Assembly (NCBI GenBank): GCA_045562535.1
Contig: JBJKVP010000008.1
Location: 85,855-149,854, forward strand
Reading direction: 5' to 3'
DNA: 64,000 nucleotides
Origin: UBA6926 sp045562535
GTDB lineage: Bacteria > Chloroflexota > Dehalococcoidia > UBA6926
The position numbers and the translations under genes were made by a program. Of this stretch, positions 24,798 to 32,982 are shown one piece after another (position 1 is the stretch's first letter; each line of letters begins with the position of its first letter). The notes under the pieces are model-generated. The model was not told the origin of the DNA. It ran no database searches and saw only the letters and a list, made by a program, of their open reading frames with translations.

Positions 24798-26482
24798 TGT
24801 GTTACAGCTCCTAACGAAGCTGACGAGACCAATTTAGCATATTTCGCTAGAGCTCCAGTTGAGTGCTTAGGATCAGGTGCTACCCAATTATCTAGTCGAT
24901 TCTGTATTTGGTCTTCTGTAAGATCTACTTCAATTTTTCGATTATTTATATCTAGGGAAATGAGGTCTCCATCTTCGATAATTGCCAAAGTTCCTCCAAC
25001 CATAGCTTCAGGTGCCACGTGGCCTACTGCTATTCCGTGAGTGCCTCCTGAAAACCGCCCATCCGTCAGTAAAGCTACCTTTTCTCCCAAACCTTGCCCC
25101 GTTATAGCTGCTGTAACACCAAGCATTTCCCTCATACCTGGGCCACCTTTAGGACCTTCGTATCGAATTACAACGACATCGCCTGCCACAATCTCTTGAT
25201 TTTGAACCGCTAAAAAAGCGTCCTCTTCGCGATCAAAAACTTTTGCTGGTCCAACATGTTTTTTCACAGAGGTTCCAGCAGTTTTAATAACTGCTCCTTC
25301 TTCAGCTAAGTTTCCCGACAAAATAACAATACCTCCAGTTTTTTCAATCGGATCAGTAAGATTATGAATAATTTTCTTTGTTTGGCTCATATTGGTATCA
25401 ATAAGTTCCAAATTTTCTGATATGGAGCTACCCGTTACAGTGGGCAGATTCCCATCAACGTAACCAGCTTCGATCAGTCTATCCAGCACAAAGCTTATAC
25501 CGTTCAGTTTATCCAAATCAGCCATTACATACTCACCGCCTGGTTTCATATCTGCAATTAAAGGGGTACGGTCACTGATTGTCTGAAAATCTTCCATATC
25601 AAGTGGTATCCCGAGTTCATGTGCTATGGCAAGCAAATGCAGTACAACATTAGTTGAACCACCCATAGTCATAGCAGTAGTAATGCCATTCTCTATGGAT
25701 TCTCTTGTGATCAAATCACTAGGTTTAAGATCATCTTTCACTAGCTGAACAACAGCTTCACCGCTCTGAAAAGCTAGCTCTTCGCGCCTTGGATCAATGG
25801 CGGGTATCGAAGAATTACCGGGAAGCGATAGTCCCATCGATTCAAAGACTGAAGACATCGTATTTGCTGTAAACATACCACCACAAGAACCTTCACCCGG
25901 GCACGCACATTCCTCTAATTCTTGCACCAAAGTTAATGGTATAGTGCCTGCGGCATGGGCCCCCACAGCTTCGAAAACATCCACAATCGTGACATCTTTA
26001 CCTTGATGCTGGCCGGGCATAATGGTTCCACCATACAGAAATACTGAGGGGATATTAGTTCTGGCCATAGCCATCACGGAACCCGGCAAAGATTTATCAC
26101 ATCCCGCTAACGTCACCATTCCATCCAATGCTTCAGCCATGGCAACTAATTCAAAGGAATCAGCAATAACCTCTCTACTCACTAAGGATGCTTTCATACC
26201 TTCGTGACCCATCGAAATTGCATCAGATACAGCTATTGCAGTAAATTCTATAGGAGTTCCACCAGCTGCCCTAATGCCGTCTTTTACATGCTTAGCAAGC
26301 CTACCTAAAGCCAGGTTACACGGAGTAACTTCATTAGCGGTTGAAGCTACGCCTATCAAGGGTTTCTTTAAATCCTCCGGAGTAAATCCCATTGCGTAAA
26401 ACATCGACCTATGGGGAGCACGTTCAACCCCTTCGGTGACTTGCCAAGATCGAGGCTTATTCTTTAAATAATCTGATTCCAT
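24794..26482 (-). CDS. ilvD: Dihydroxy-acid dehydratase
   Basis: About 562 residues, the normal IlvD length. Fe-S ligands are visible in LAGCDKSLPGSVM and in ECACPGEGSCGGMFTANTM. Other family elements are GVASTANEVTPCN near the N-terminus, TMGGSTNVVLHLLAIAHE, and the C-terminal LLTDGRFSGGTHGIAVGHV with its active-site Ser. It dehydrates 2,3-dihydroxy-isovalerate and -methylvalerate to the keto acids for valine, isoleucine and leucine synthesis. The frame is open to TTG 26542, but GGGAGGG nine bases before ATG 26482 and family length favour the latter. The other ilv genes are not in the window. Confidence 0.95.
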   Translation of the reverse strand: MESDYLKNKPRSWQVTEGVERAPHRSMFYAMGFTPEDLKKPLIGVASTANEVTPCNLALGRLAKHVKDGIRAAGGTPIEFTAIAVSDAISMGHEGMKASLVSREVIADSFELVAMAEALDGMVTLAGCDKSLPGSVMAMARTNIPSVFLYGGTIMPGQHQGKDVTIVDVFEAVGAHAAGTIPLTLVQELEECACPGEGSCGGMFTANTMSSVFESMGLSLPGNSSIPAIDPRREELAFQSGEAVVQLVKDDLKPSDLITRESIENGITTAMTMGGSTNVVLHLLAIAHELGIPLDMEDFQTISDRTPLIADMKPGGEYVMADLDKLNGISFVLDRLIEAGYVDGNLPTVTGSSISENLELIDTNMSQTKKIIHNLTDPIEKTGGIVILSGNLAEEGAVIKTAGTSVKKHVGPAKVFDREEDAFLAVQNQEIVAGDVVVIRYEGPKGGPGMREMLGVTAAITGQGLGEKVALLTDGRFSGGTHGIAVGHVAPEAMVGGTLAIIEDGDLISLDINNRKIEVDLTEDQIQNRLDNWVAPDPKHSTGALAKYAKLVSSASLGAVTQ

Positions 26483-26578
26483 TGCTAGCAACCCTCCCAA
26501 TTCGTATTCTAAAACGTTACCATTTTCATCGTAATCTAACAAATAATCTTCAGAGTCAGTTCTTCTTTGTTGTTACTA

Positions 26579-26941
26579 TTAATCTATTTGCATTAATTGC
26601 ACTGTATTACCGTCTAAATCTAAAAAGGTTGCGATCCAACCACCCCAGGACTCTTTTTCTGGAGACCGAATAAAAGGAATACCAAGTTCTGATAGGCGAC
26701 TATAATCAGCAAAGATATCACTGGTAGAAAAATTGAGCATGATTCGAGAAGTGTCTTTGTTGGACCCTTTTACGTCTGGGTGGAGTCCTCCAATACTAAA
26801 CCTGAACCCGGGATGCGGCTCAAATGCCGTGAAATCACCTTTCTCACTAACAGGGACTAAACCTAACTTACCAGAATAAAAATCTGCCAGTTCCTTTGGC
26901 CTTTCAGACCAGACAATTACCCCAATAATGTCACTAGCCAT
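26579..26941 (-). CDS. VOC (glyoxalase/bleomycin-resistance) family protein
   Basis: A single VOC module of 120 residues. It begins DIIGVIVWSERPKELADFYSGKLG, with the typical beta-strand and helix leading to FY...LG, and ends WGGWIATFLDLDGNTVQLMQ, the canonical DPDGN-like hairpin (here DLDGN) plus the Glu/Gln metal position. The usual first His is replaced (VIVWSE), so metal binding is doubtful. Such proteins range from glyoxalases and dioxygenases to antibiotic-binding proteins; no substrate can be assigned. It starts five bases after the lepA stop on the same strand, so it is probably transcribed with lepA. Confidence 0.75.
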   Translation of the reverse strand: MASDIIGVIVWSERPKELADFYSGKLGLVPVSEKGDFTAFEPHPGFRFSIGGLHPDVKGSNKDTSRIMLNFSTSDIFADYSRLSELGIPFIRSPEKESWGGWIATFLDLDGNTVQLMQID

Positions 26942-26946
26942 TCTTA

Positions 26947-28791
26947 TTAATCCTCATCCAATTGAAGCAAGGATAAAAATGCTTCTTGGGGTACCTCTAC
27001 TCGTCCAACTCTCCTCATCCGTTTTTTACCTTCTGCTTGTTTTTCTAGCAACTTCCGTTTTCTCGTAACATCTCCACCATAGCACTTTGCCAGAACATTC
27101 TTTCTTATAGCACGTACAGTTTCCCTTGAAATAATTTTCCCTCCTATGGCTGCCTGAATCGGTATATCAAACATCTGCCTTGGTATAGTTTCTTTTAATC
27201 GAGATACCAAAGCTCTTCCCCGGTAATAAGAGTTGTCCTTATGACATATGAGACTTAATGAATCCACTGGTTCCTCATTAACTAATATTTGTAACTTCAC
27301 TAGATCAGATTCACGATTCTCTATGAATTCATAATCAAGCGAAGCATAGCCTTGTGTTCTAGACTTTAGCTGGTTGAAGAAATCGATTAACATTTCTGAT
27401 AGGGGCATCTCATATTGAAGCAATACTCTTGCCTGGCTCTCATCCACACTTGATGATGTTTGAATATATTCCATTGTTTTGTACACACCACGGCGGTCTG
27501 ACATCAATTCCATAACGGGCCCGACCATACCATTCGGAGTTATGATTGACGCTCTGATCCAGGGTTCTTTGGCAGATTGAATTAGATTAGAACTCGGAAA
27601 ATCCGCTGGATTATGAATAATATCAAAGCTCCCGTCTATTCTTTCAATTTCATATCCCACACTAGGCGCAGTTACAATTATTTCGATATCATATTCTCTC
27701 TCAAGGCGTTCCCTAACAATATCCATGTGTAACAGGCCCAAAAACCCGCAACGGAAACCGAAACCCAATGCCGAACTATTTTCAGGTTCATACGATAAAG
27801 CAGCGTCGTTAAGCTGTAACTTCTCTAAAGCGTCTCTTAATTCATCATATCTCGATCCCTCTGAGGGAAACAAACCAGCAAAGATCATGGATTTAAGTGG
27901 CCTATATCCTGGCAGAGGATCGGACGCACCATTCTCCATAAGTGTGATAGTATCACCTACTCTACATTCCCTAACATCCTTTAATCCCGTAGCAATATAT
28001 CCAACTTCCCCGCAAGACAACCCTTCATCTACAGGAAGCAACCATGGAGAGAAAACACCAATTTCCAAAGGTTGAATTAACTTACCATTAGACATGAGTT
28101 TCAAATCAACTGCATCAGGTATAGAACCATCAAAAACTCTAACGTATGCGATAACTCCCTTATATTGATCATATTTTGAGTCAAACACCAAAGCCCTAAG
28201 TGGACTTCGCTCATTTTGATCGGGAGGACTAACTTTTTCAATTATTGACTCTAAAATATCGTCGATTCCCACTCCTTCCTTTGCAGAAGCTAGTAATATA
28301 TCTTCTGGGGGTATCGCAAGGGTGTCCCCTAACTCTTCCGTTACCTCGGATGGCCTCGCACTCGGAAGATCAACCTTATTAATAACGGGCACTATATTTA
28401 ATCCTAGTTGATTTGCAAGAAACGTATTCGCTAGTGTTTGTGCTTGAATTCCTTGTGAAGCATCAACAACCAAAATTGCTCCTTCACAAGCAGCCAAACT
28501 GCGAGAAACTTCATAACTAAAATCTACGTGGCCCGGAGTGTCAATCAGATTAAACTGATAAGTTAAACCATCTCTAGCTGTATACATCATCTTTACAGCT
28601 TGGGCCTTAATTGTTATTCCGCGCTCTCTTTCCAGTTCTAACTGATCCAAAAGCTGATCCTGCATAGACCTTTGATCAACAGTACGGGTACTCTCCATCA
28701 AACGATCTGCAAGAGTAGATTTTCCATGATCAATATGCGCAATTATAGAAAAATTTCTTATTAGATCGGTTCCATTACTATGCTTGTTCAT
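26947..28791 (-). CDS. lepA: Elongation factor 4 (LepA), ribosome back-translocase GTPase
   Basis: About 614 residues. The G1 motif is AHIDHGKST near residue 22 of the start used, followed by RGITIKAQAV (switch I), DTPGHVDFSYEV (G3) and NKVDLP (G4). The EF-G-like domains III and V and the LepA-specific C-terminal domain are complete, with KCYGGDVTRKRKLLEKQAEGKKRMR near the end. (That element is split here as KCYGGDVTRKRK and KLLEKQAEGKKRMR.) LepA remodels stalled or mistranslocated ribosomes and helps 30S assembly. The frame is open to TTG 28815; ATG 28791 gives the standard N-terminus (MNKHSNGTDLIRNFSIIAHI) and has AGGA upstream. It is divergent from the amidotransferase gene across a 44-base gap. 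Confidence 0.97.
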   Translation of the reverse strand: MNKHSNGTDLIRNFSIIAHIDHGKSTLADRLMESTRTVDQRSMQDQLLDQLELERERGITIKAQAVKMMYTARDGLTYQFNLIDTPGHVDFSYEVSRSLAACEGAILVVDASQGIQAQTLANTFLANQLGLNIVPVINKVDLPSARPSEVTEELGDTLAIPPEDILLASAKEGVGIDDILESIIEKVSPPDQNERSPLRALVFDSKYDQYKGVIAYVRVFDGSIPDAVDLKLMSNGKLIQPLEIGVFSPWLLPVDEGLSCGEVGYIATGLKDVRECRVGDTITLMENGASDPLPGYRPLKSMIFAGLFPSEGSRYDELRDALEKLQLNDAALSYEPENSSALGFGFRCGFLGLLHMDIVRERLEREYDIEIIVTAPSVGYEIERIDGSFDIIHNPADFPSSNLIQSAKEPWIRASIITPNGMVGPVMELMSDRRGVYKTMEYIQTSSSVDESQARVLLQYEMPLSEMLIDFFNQLKSRTQGYASLDYEFIENRESDLVKLQILVNEEPVDSLSLICHKDNSYYRGRALVSRLKETIPRQMFDIPIQAAIGGKIISRETVRAIRKNVLAKCYGGDVTRKRKLLEKQAEGKKRMRRVGRVEVPQEAFLSLLQLDED

Positions 28792-28835
28792 TATATATTT
28801 GTTTCCTAAAATCAATTAAATATTCTGGAGGTTCT

Positions 28836-29549
28836 ATGGCGGAATCAAAAAAGGTACTCGTGATCCAGCATTCTGACAAAGAAACTCTTGGTATCATCGG
28901 CACTCAACTCACAGACTCCGGTATAGATTATTCTTACGTAAGACCATTCTCTGGAGAAAAACTTCCAGCTGACTTAAACGTGCTATCAGGGTTAATTATA
29001 CTTGGAGGCCCCCAAAGTGCATACCAGGAAAACGAATTTCCATATCTATCTGATGAAAAAACATTTTTGAAAAACGCTATAACTCAAAATCTCCCTGTAC
29101 TTGGAATATGTCTAGGTAGTCAACTCATAGCAGAAATTTTAGGTTCTAAAATTATTCCAGGCCCTCAAATGCAAGTTAACTTTCAGCCAATATATTTTAC
29201 TGACTGGTTCGTTAATAAACTGAAACCCTCGAGTGTCCCAAGCTACCCAGTCCATGCTCTACATTGGCATAAAGACATATTTAATATGCCTCCGGAGGTC
29301 TCAATTTTAGCATCATCAGAGAATACACAAATAGAAGGGTTCGTTTGGAAAAATAATGTTTGGGGATTGCTTTTCCATTTAGAGCCAGAATTAACTCAAA
29401 TCGAAGATATGGTGACTCATTTTGAAGAGGATTTATTAGAGGGGAATACATCAAAACTAGAGGTGCTCAGATTAGCAGAGCAATACTTGAGTGAAACACA
29501 CAAGGCTGGCAAAGCAATATTTTCTAATTGGATTAAATATATTAGTTAA
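28836..29549 (+). CDS. Class I glutamine amidotransferase (GMP-synthase-like)
   Basis: A 237-residue stand-alone GATase1 protein. The nucleophile elbow is LGICLGSQLIAE with Cys92, preceded by GLIILGGPQSAYQ, which forms the oxyanion strand. The His-Glu pair is in LLFHLEPEL. These proteins resemble the amidotransferase domain of GMP synthase but lack the ATP pyrophosphatase part, and many stand-alone members have unknown acceptors (some hydrolyse gamma-glutamyl compounds). GGAGG lies before ATG 28836. It is flanked by lepA (divergent) and folK (convergent), which gives no functional hint. Confidence 0.85.
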   Translation: MAESKKVLVIQHSDKETLGIIGTQLTDSGIDYSYVRPFSGEKLPADLNVLSGLIILGGPQSAYQENEFPYLSDEKTFLKNAITQNLPVLGICLGSQLIAEILGSKIIPGPQMQVNFQPIYFTDWFVNKLKPSSVPSYPVHALHWHKDIFNMPPEVSILASSENTQIEGFVWKNNVWGLLFHLEPELTQIEDMVTHFEEDLLEGNTSKLEVLRLAEQYLSETHKAGKAIFSNWIKYIS

Positions 29550-29569
29550 TAATTAACAAGCAAAATAAT

Positions 29570-30085
29570 CTAGTCCTCGTTCAGAATGTCGCTCACTGGA
29601 GATACTCCGTTGGAGCCAATCTCGTCAGCCAATTCTTGAACGCTTTTATTTAATATTGGATGGATTTGCTCCGGTATCAGCTCGCTGAGAGGCTCAAGTA
29701 CAAAGGCTCTTTCATGCATTCTTTCATGGGGCAAAATTAATTTATCACTTCTCGATACAAAAAGCCCTCCTCTTTCGTATCCATATAACAGTAAATCAAT
29801 ATCTATTGTACGAGGCCCGTTAACAATATTTCTGGTTCTACCACCTTTCAGTTCGATCTCCAATATATGGTCCAAAATCTGGTCTGCAGATAAGTTGGTT
29901 GATCCTACAACTGCAGCATTCAAAAATAGAGGCTGCTCAACATAGCCAACAGGCAAAGTTTCATAAACACGGGAATAGATGGTATTTCTCAGCAATTTTT
30001 CAAGTTCATTCCGTGCTGACTTTAAGTTTCGCTCTCGAATCCCAAGGTTAGTGCCCAATGACAAAGCCACCCACGAATTACTCAT
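29570..30085 (-). CDS. folK: 2-amino-4-hydroxy-6-hydroxymethyldihydropteridine pyrophosphokinase
   Basis: About 171 residues with the HPPK signatures: SLGTNLGIRERNL at the N-terminus, VYETLPVGYVEQPLFLNAAV, GGRTRNIVNGPRTIDIDLLLYG (read as GGRTRN then GPRTIDIDLLLYG) and LILPHERMHERAFVLEPL. HPPK transfers pyrophosphate from ATP to the pterin alcohol, one step before dihydropteroate synthase in folate synthesis. folP is directly upstream on the same strand, 70 bases away. Translation most likely starts at ATG 30085 (AGG seven bases upstream) and not the TTG at 30103. folB was not seen nearby. Confidence 0.95.
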   Translation of the reverse strand: MSNSWVALSLGTNLGIRERNLKSARNELEKLLRNTIYSRVYETLPVGYVEQPLFLNAAVVGSTNLSADQILDHILEIELKGGRTRNIVNGPRTIDIDLLLYGYERGGLFVSRSDKLILPHERMHERAFVLEPLSELIPEQIHPILNKSVQELADEIGSNGVSPVSDILNED

Positions 30086-30154
30086 GTGAAAACCTATTAA
30101 CAATTATAAAATTAATAATCAATTTCAGATTGCACCTCAATTTGTAGTAACCGA

Positions 30155-31024
30155 TCAGATAATTTGATTTCTTGTAGATAATCTAATTATTGCGTCCGAC
30201 ATCTTTGCGATTCTCACCATGTACTCGACATCGTGCACACGAATTATATCGACCCCTTTTGATATCCCAATAGCCATGGTAGCAGCGGTTCCTTCTACAC
30301 GCTGATCATCAGGTAAATTTAACACTTTACCTATCGTAGATTTTCTTGATGTGCCCAAAAGCAATGGGTAAGGCAATTTAGATTTGAGGGTATCGAGGTT
30401 GTTCAACAAATCTAAATTATGAGTAACAGTCTTACCAAAACCAAATCCTGGATCGACAATGATTTTATCTTTTGGGACTCCTGCTAAACTTGCTTTCAAA
30501 ACACTTTCTTCTAGAGATTGAGCAATTTCTTCTATAAGATCCGTATACTCTATTGTTGACTGATTGTGCATCAATATAATATAACTCGCGTATTTAGCAG
30601 CTATAGAAGCCATTTTAGGATCGAATTTTAATCCAGTTACATCGTTAATTATTGTAGCTCCAGCTAACACCGCAGCCTTTGCAACATTTGGCTTGAATGT
30701 ATCTATTGAAACAGGAACCCCTAGCCTACTTATTTGTTCGATAACTGGAACCACACGTTCTATCTCTACTTCTTCTGAAATAAGTTCATAAGAATTCGCA
30801 GGTTGTGTTTCACCAGAGACTGTTGATTCAACCGTAGCAGAGTACAAAGGGCGTGTAGACTGACCACCAATATCAATAATGTCTGCACCCTGTTCAACGT
30901 ATTTGGTTGCCATCTTGATAGCAGAATCATGGCTATCAAAACCATCTCCAGAAAAGGATTCAGGAGACATATTAATGATTCCCATCACATAGGTTTTATT
31001 TCCAAATTGCATTTTCTCACTCAT
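30155..31024 (-). CDS. folP: Dihydropteroate synthase
   Basis: A 289-residue TIM-barrel DHPS. The two signature regions are VMGIINMSPESFSGDG and VEQGADIIDIGGQSTRP. NDVTGL, IVDPGFGFGKTV (pterin site) and LLGTSRKSTIG (phosphate-binding SRK) follow, and IIRVHDV is near the end. It condenses pterin pyrophosphate with p-aminobenzoate. The catalytic loop after STRP is longer than usual: about 14 extra residues lie between STRP and the helix ending IERVVPVIE. GGQSTRP has Q where most family members have E. It is followed by folK on the same strand and divergent from the carboxyltransferase gene. Confidence 0.94.
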   Translation of the reverse strand: MSEKMQFGNKTYVMGIINMSPESFSGDGFDSHDSAIKMATKYVEQGADIIDIGGQSTRPLYSATVESTVSGETQPANSYELISEEVEIERVVPVIEQISRLGVPVSIDTFKPNVAKAAVLAGATIINDVTGLKFDPKMASIAAKYASYIILMHNQSTIEYTDLIEEIAQSLEESVLKASLAGVPKDKIIVDPGFGFGKTVTHNLDLLNNLDTLKSKLPYPLLLGTSRKSTIGKVLNLPDDQRVEGTAATMAIGISKGVDIIRVHDVEYMVRIAKMSDAIIRLSTRNQII

Positions 31025-31098
31025 ATTTACTTATTCCAGATCAATCATCATAGTAGATCTTGTACCTTTATCAATAACTTTTACAGATATTCATAACT

Positions 31099-31104
31099 AT
31101 TATA
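31099..31104 (-). promoter_or_regulatory. Predicted -10 element (TATAAT) for folP-folK
   Basis: Read on the minus strand, a perfect TATAAT stands about 75 bases upstream of folP inside the 163-base divergent gap shared with the carboxyltransferase gene. No good -35 is found at 16-18 bases, so the call rests on the -10 alone. The rest of the gap holds no recognisable gene or RNA. Confidence 0.3.
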
Positions 31105-31187
31105 GGCTTGTCACCTTCTAACTGGCTCTGCTACCATCCAATGATAAACGTATTTCAATATTGATTTAGAGATTTAATACACTAATT

Positions 31188-32741
31188 ATGACTATGCAAG
31201 ATAAACTTGATGAACTATCTCGGCGTCGATCTGCCTCAGCCCAGGGTGGGGGTGAAGCGGCAATCGAAAGACAGCACGCCCGCGGAAAACTGACCGCTCA
31301 TGAACGAATAAATCGACTTTTAGATCCCGGAACTTTTATCGAACTAGACCCCTTTGTTACTCACGATGTAAACGAGTTTGGAATAGCAGAAAGAAAAGTA
31401 CCAGGTGATTCCGTCGTTACAGGTTATGGAAAAATTGATGGGAGAACAGTTTTTGTATATGCCTTTGACTTCACTGTTTTGGGAGGAACCATGTCACTCG
31501 TGGCCTCAAAAAAAACCATGAAAGTTCAAGATTTAGCTCTGAAAACCGGATCCCCTATTATAGGGATAATGGATTCCGGCGGCGCCCGAATCCAAGAAGG
31601 GGTAGATAGCCTCTGGGGTGTAGGGCAAATTTTTCAAAGGAATGTTTTATCCTCAGGTGTAATCCCTCAAATAAGTCTCATTATGGGACCCGCTGCTGGT
31701 GCTGCAGTTTATAGCCCTGCCCTCACTGATTTCATTATAATGGAAAAAGGCGTAGGGCAGATGTACATAACTGGTCCTGACGTAATAAGGACCGTTACAG
31801 GTGAGGAAGTAACACACGAGCAGTTAGGTGGTGCTGACGCCCACACTACGCTCAGCGGTGTAGCACATTTTGGTACTGAGGGAGAAGAAGAAAGCCTAGA
31901 TCTCGCCAGAGATTTGCTCAGTTTTCTACCATCCAACAATTTAGAGGAGCCTACTGTATCAGATACAGGGGATAATCCGAACAGATTAACTCCAGAATTA
32001 ATTGACCTAGTTCCGGATGACCCAAACCAACCCTACGACATGAGAGATTTCATCGATTCCATAGTGGATATAGGTGGAGGTTTCTTAGAAGTACACCAAG
32101 CATGGGCTCAAAATATTATCGTAGGTTTTGGCAGATTTAATGGTAAAACCACAGGTATCATTGGTCAGCAACCTATGGTGATGTCAGGAGCATTAGACAT
32201 AAAAGCTGCTATAAAAGCTGCTAGGTTTGTACGGTTTTGTGATTGTTTTAATATACCACTGGTTACCTTGACTGATGTCCCGGGCTATTTACCAGGGGTA
32301 GATCAAGAGCATAATGGAATAATAACCCACGGTGCCAAGCTCTTGTATGCCTACACTGAAGCTACAGTACCAAAAATAGGAGTTGTGACCAGAAAAGCAT
32401 ATGGTGGGGCTCTTATTGTTATGTCGTCCCAAATGCTTAGAGGCGACATAAACTATGCTTGGCCCGCTGCAGAAATGGCTGTAATGGGTTCCGAAGGAGC
32501 AGCAAATATCATTTTTAGAAACCGAATCAGAGAGTCGGAGGATTCTGAAATGGAAAGAAAGCTTGCTACTCAAGAATACCAAGATCAGTTTGCAAATCCA
32601 TATGTAACGGCTAGCAAAGGTTATATAGAAGATATCATAGACCCGGCGGACACTCGAAAAATGATAATTAGCGCACTATCAATGCTAGAAAACAAAACAG
32701 ATTCCGTTCCATCAAAAAAACATGGAAACATACCGCTTTAA
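31188..32741 (+). CDS. Acyl-CoA carboxyltransferase subunit (PccB/MmdA/12S type)
   Basis: 517 residues in two crotonase-fold halves, the size of propionyl-CoA carboxylase beta, methylmalonyl-CoA decarboxylase alpha and the 12S subunit of transcarboxylase. Seen features are ARGKLTAHERI, the N-half oxyanion region MDSGGARIQEG, GPAAGAAVYSP, and in the C-half TDVPGYLPGVDQEHNGII with KAYGGALIVM. It moves a carboxyl group between carboxybiotin and a short acyl-CoA, most likely propionyl-CoA/methylmalonyl-CoA. The biotin carrier is on the OadA-like protein two genes downstream. No biotin carboxylase or membrane decarboxylase (OadB/MmdB) gene is adjacent, which favours a transcarboxylase-like partner scheme but does not prove it. 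Confidence 0.9.
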   Translation: MTMQDKLDELSRRRSASAQGGGEAAIERQHARGKLTAHERINRLLDPGTFIELDPFVTHDVNEFGIAERKVPGDSVVTGYGKIDGRTVFVYAFDFTVLGGTMSLVASKKTMKVQDLALKTGSPIIGIMDSGGARIQEGVDSLWGVGQIFQRNVLSSGVIPQISLIMGPAAGAAVYSPALTDFIIMEKGVGQMYITGPDVIRTVTGEEVTHEQLGGADAHTTLSGVAHFGTEGEEESLDLARDLLSFLPSNNLEEPTVSDTGDNPNRLTPELIDLVPDDPNQPYDMRDFIDSIVDIGGGFLEVHQAWAQNIIVGFGRFNGKTTGIIGQQPMVMSGALDIKAAIKAARFVRFCDCFNIPLVTLTDVPGYLPGVDQEHNGIITHGAKLLYAYTEATVPKIGVVTRKAYGGALIVMSSQMLRGDINYAWPAAEMAVMGSEGAANIIFRNRIRESEDSEMERKLATQEYQDQFANPYVTASKGYIEDIIDPADTRKMIISALSMLENKTDSVPSKKHGNIPL

Positions 32742-32742
32742 A

Positions 32743-32982
32743 ATGACTAGCATTAAACTCGATACGGATTTTATAGACGAAGAGCTTGGAGCTGCCATAT
32801 TAAGCGCTATTAGTGATTATGAAGAAGAATTACGGCTAAGAAATTTAAGTGGCCATACAAACAAATGGAGAATGCAAGGACGGTTGTCACTAATGTCGAA
32901 CAGGTCTCCCTTAGTCTCAAAATACCGAAGACAACCAGGACACAACCTAATGCTCAATAATAATTATCGGAGATCTTTTTAA
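32743..32982 (+). CDS. Small protein linking the carboxyltransferase and OadA-like genes
   Basis: 79 residues from ATG 32743, right after the mmdA-like stop, and ending with a TAA that shares one base with the next start (TAATG). A helical N-terminal part (DEELGAAILSAISDYEEEL) is followed by a spacer and HTNKWRMQGRLSLM. The pattern 'helix ... (S/K)W+..GRL..L' is seen in small accessory proteins and linker regions of bacterial acyl-CoA and oxaloacetate (de)carboxylases, where it helps assemble the complex. No membrane segment is present, unlike OadG. It is probably an assembly or bridging subunit of the carboxylase; the function is inferred from position and the weak motif only. Confidence 0.6.
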   Translation: MTSIKLDTDFIDEELGAAILSAISDYEEELRLRNLSGHTNKWRMQGRLSLMSNRSPLVSKYRRQPGHNLMLNNNYRRSF

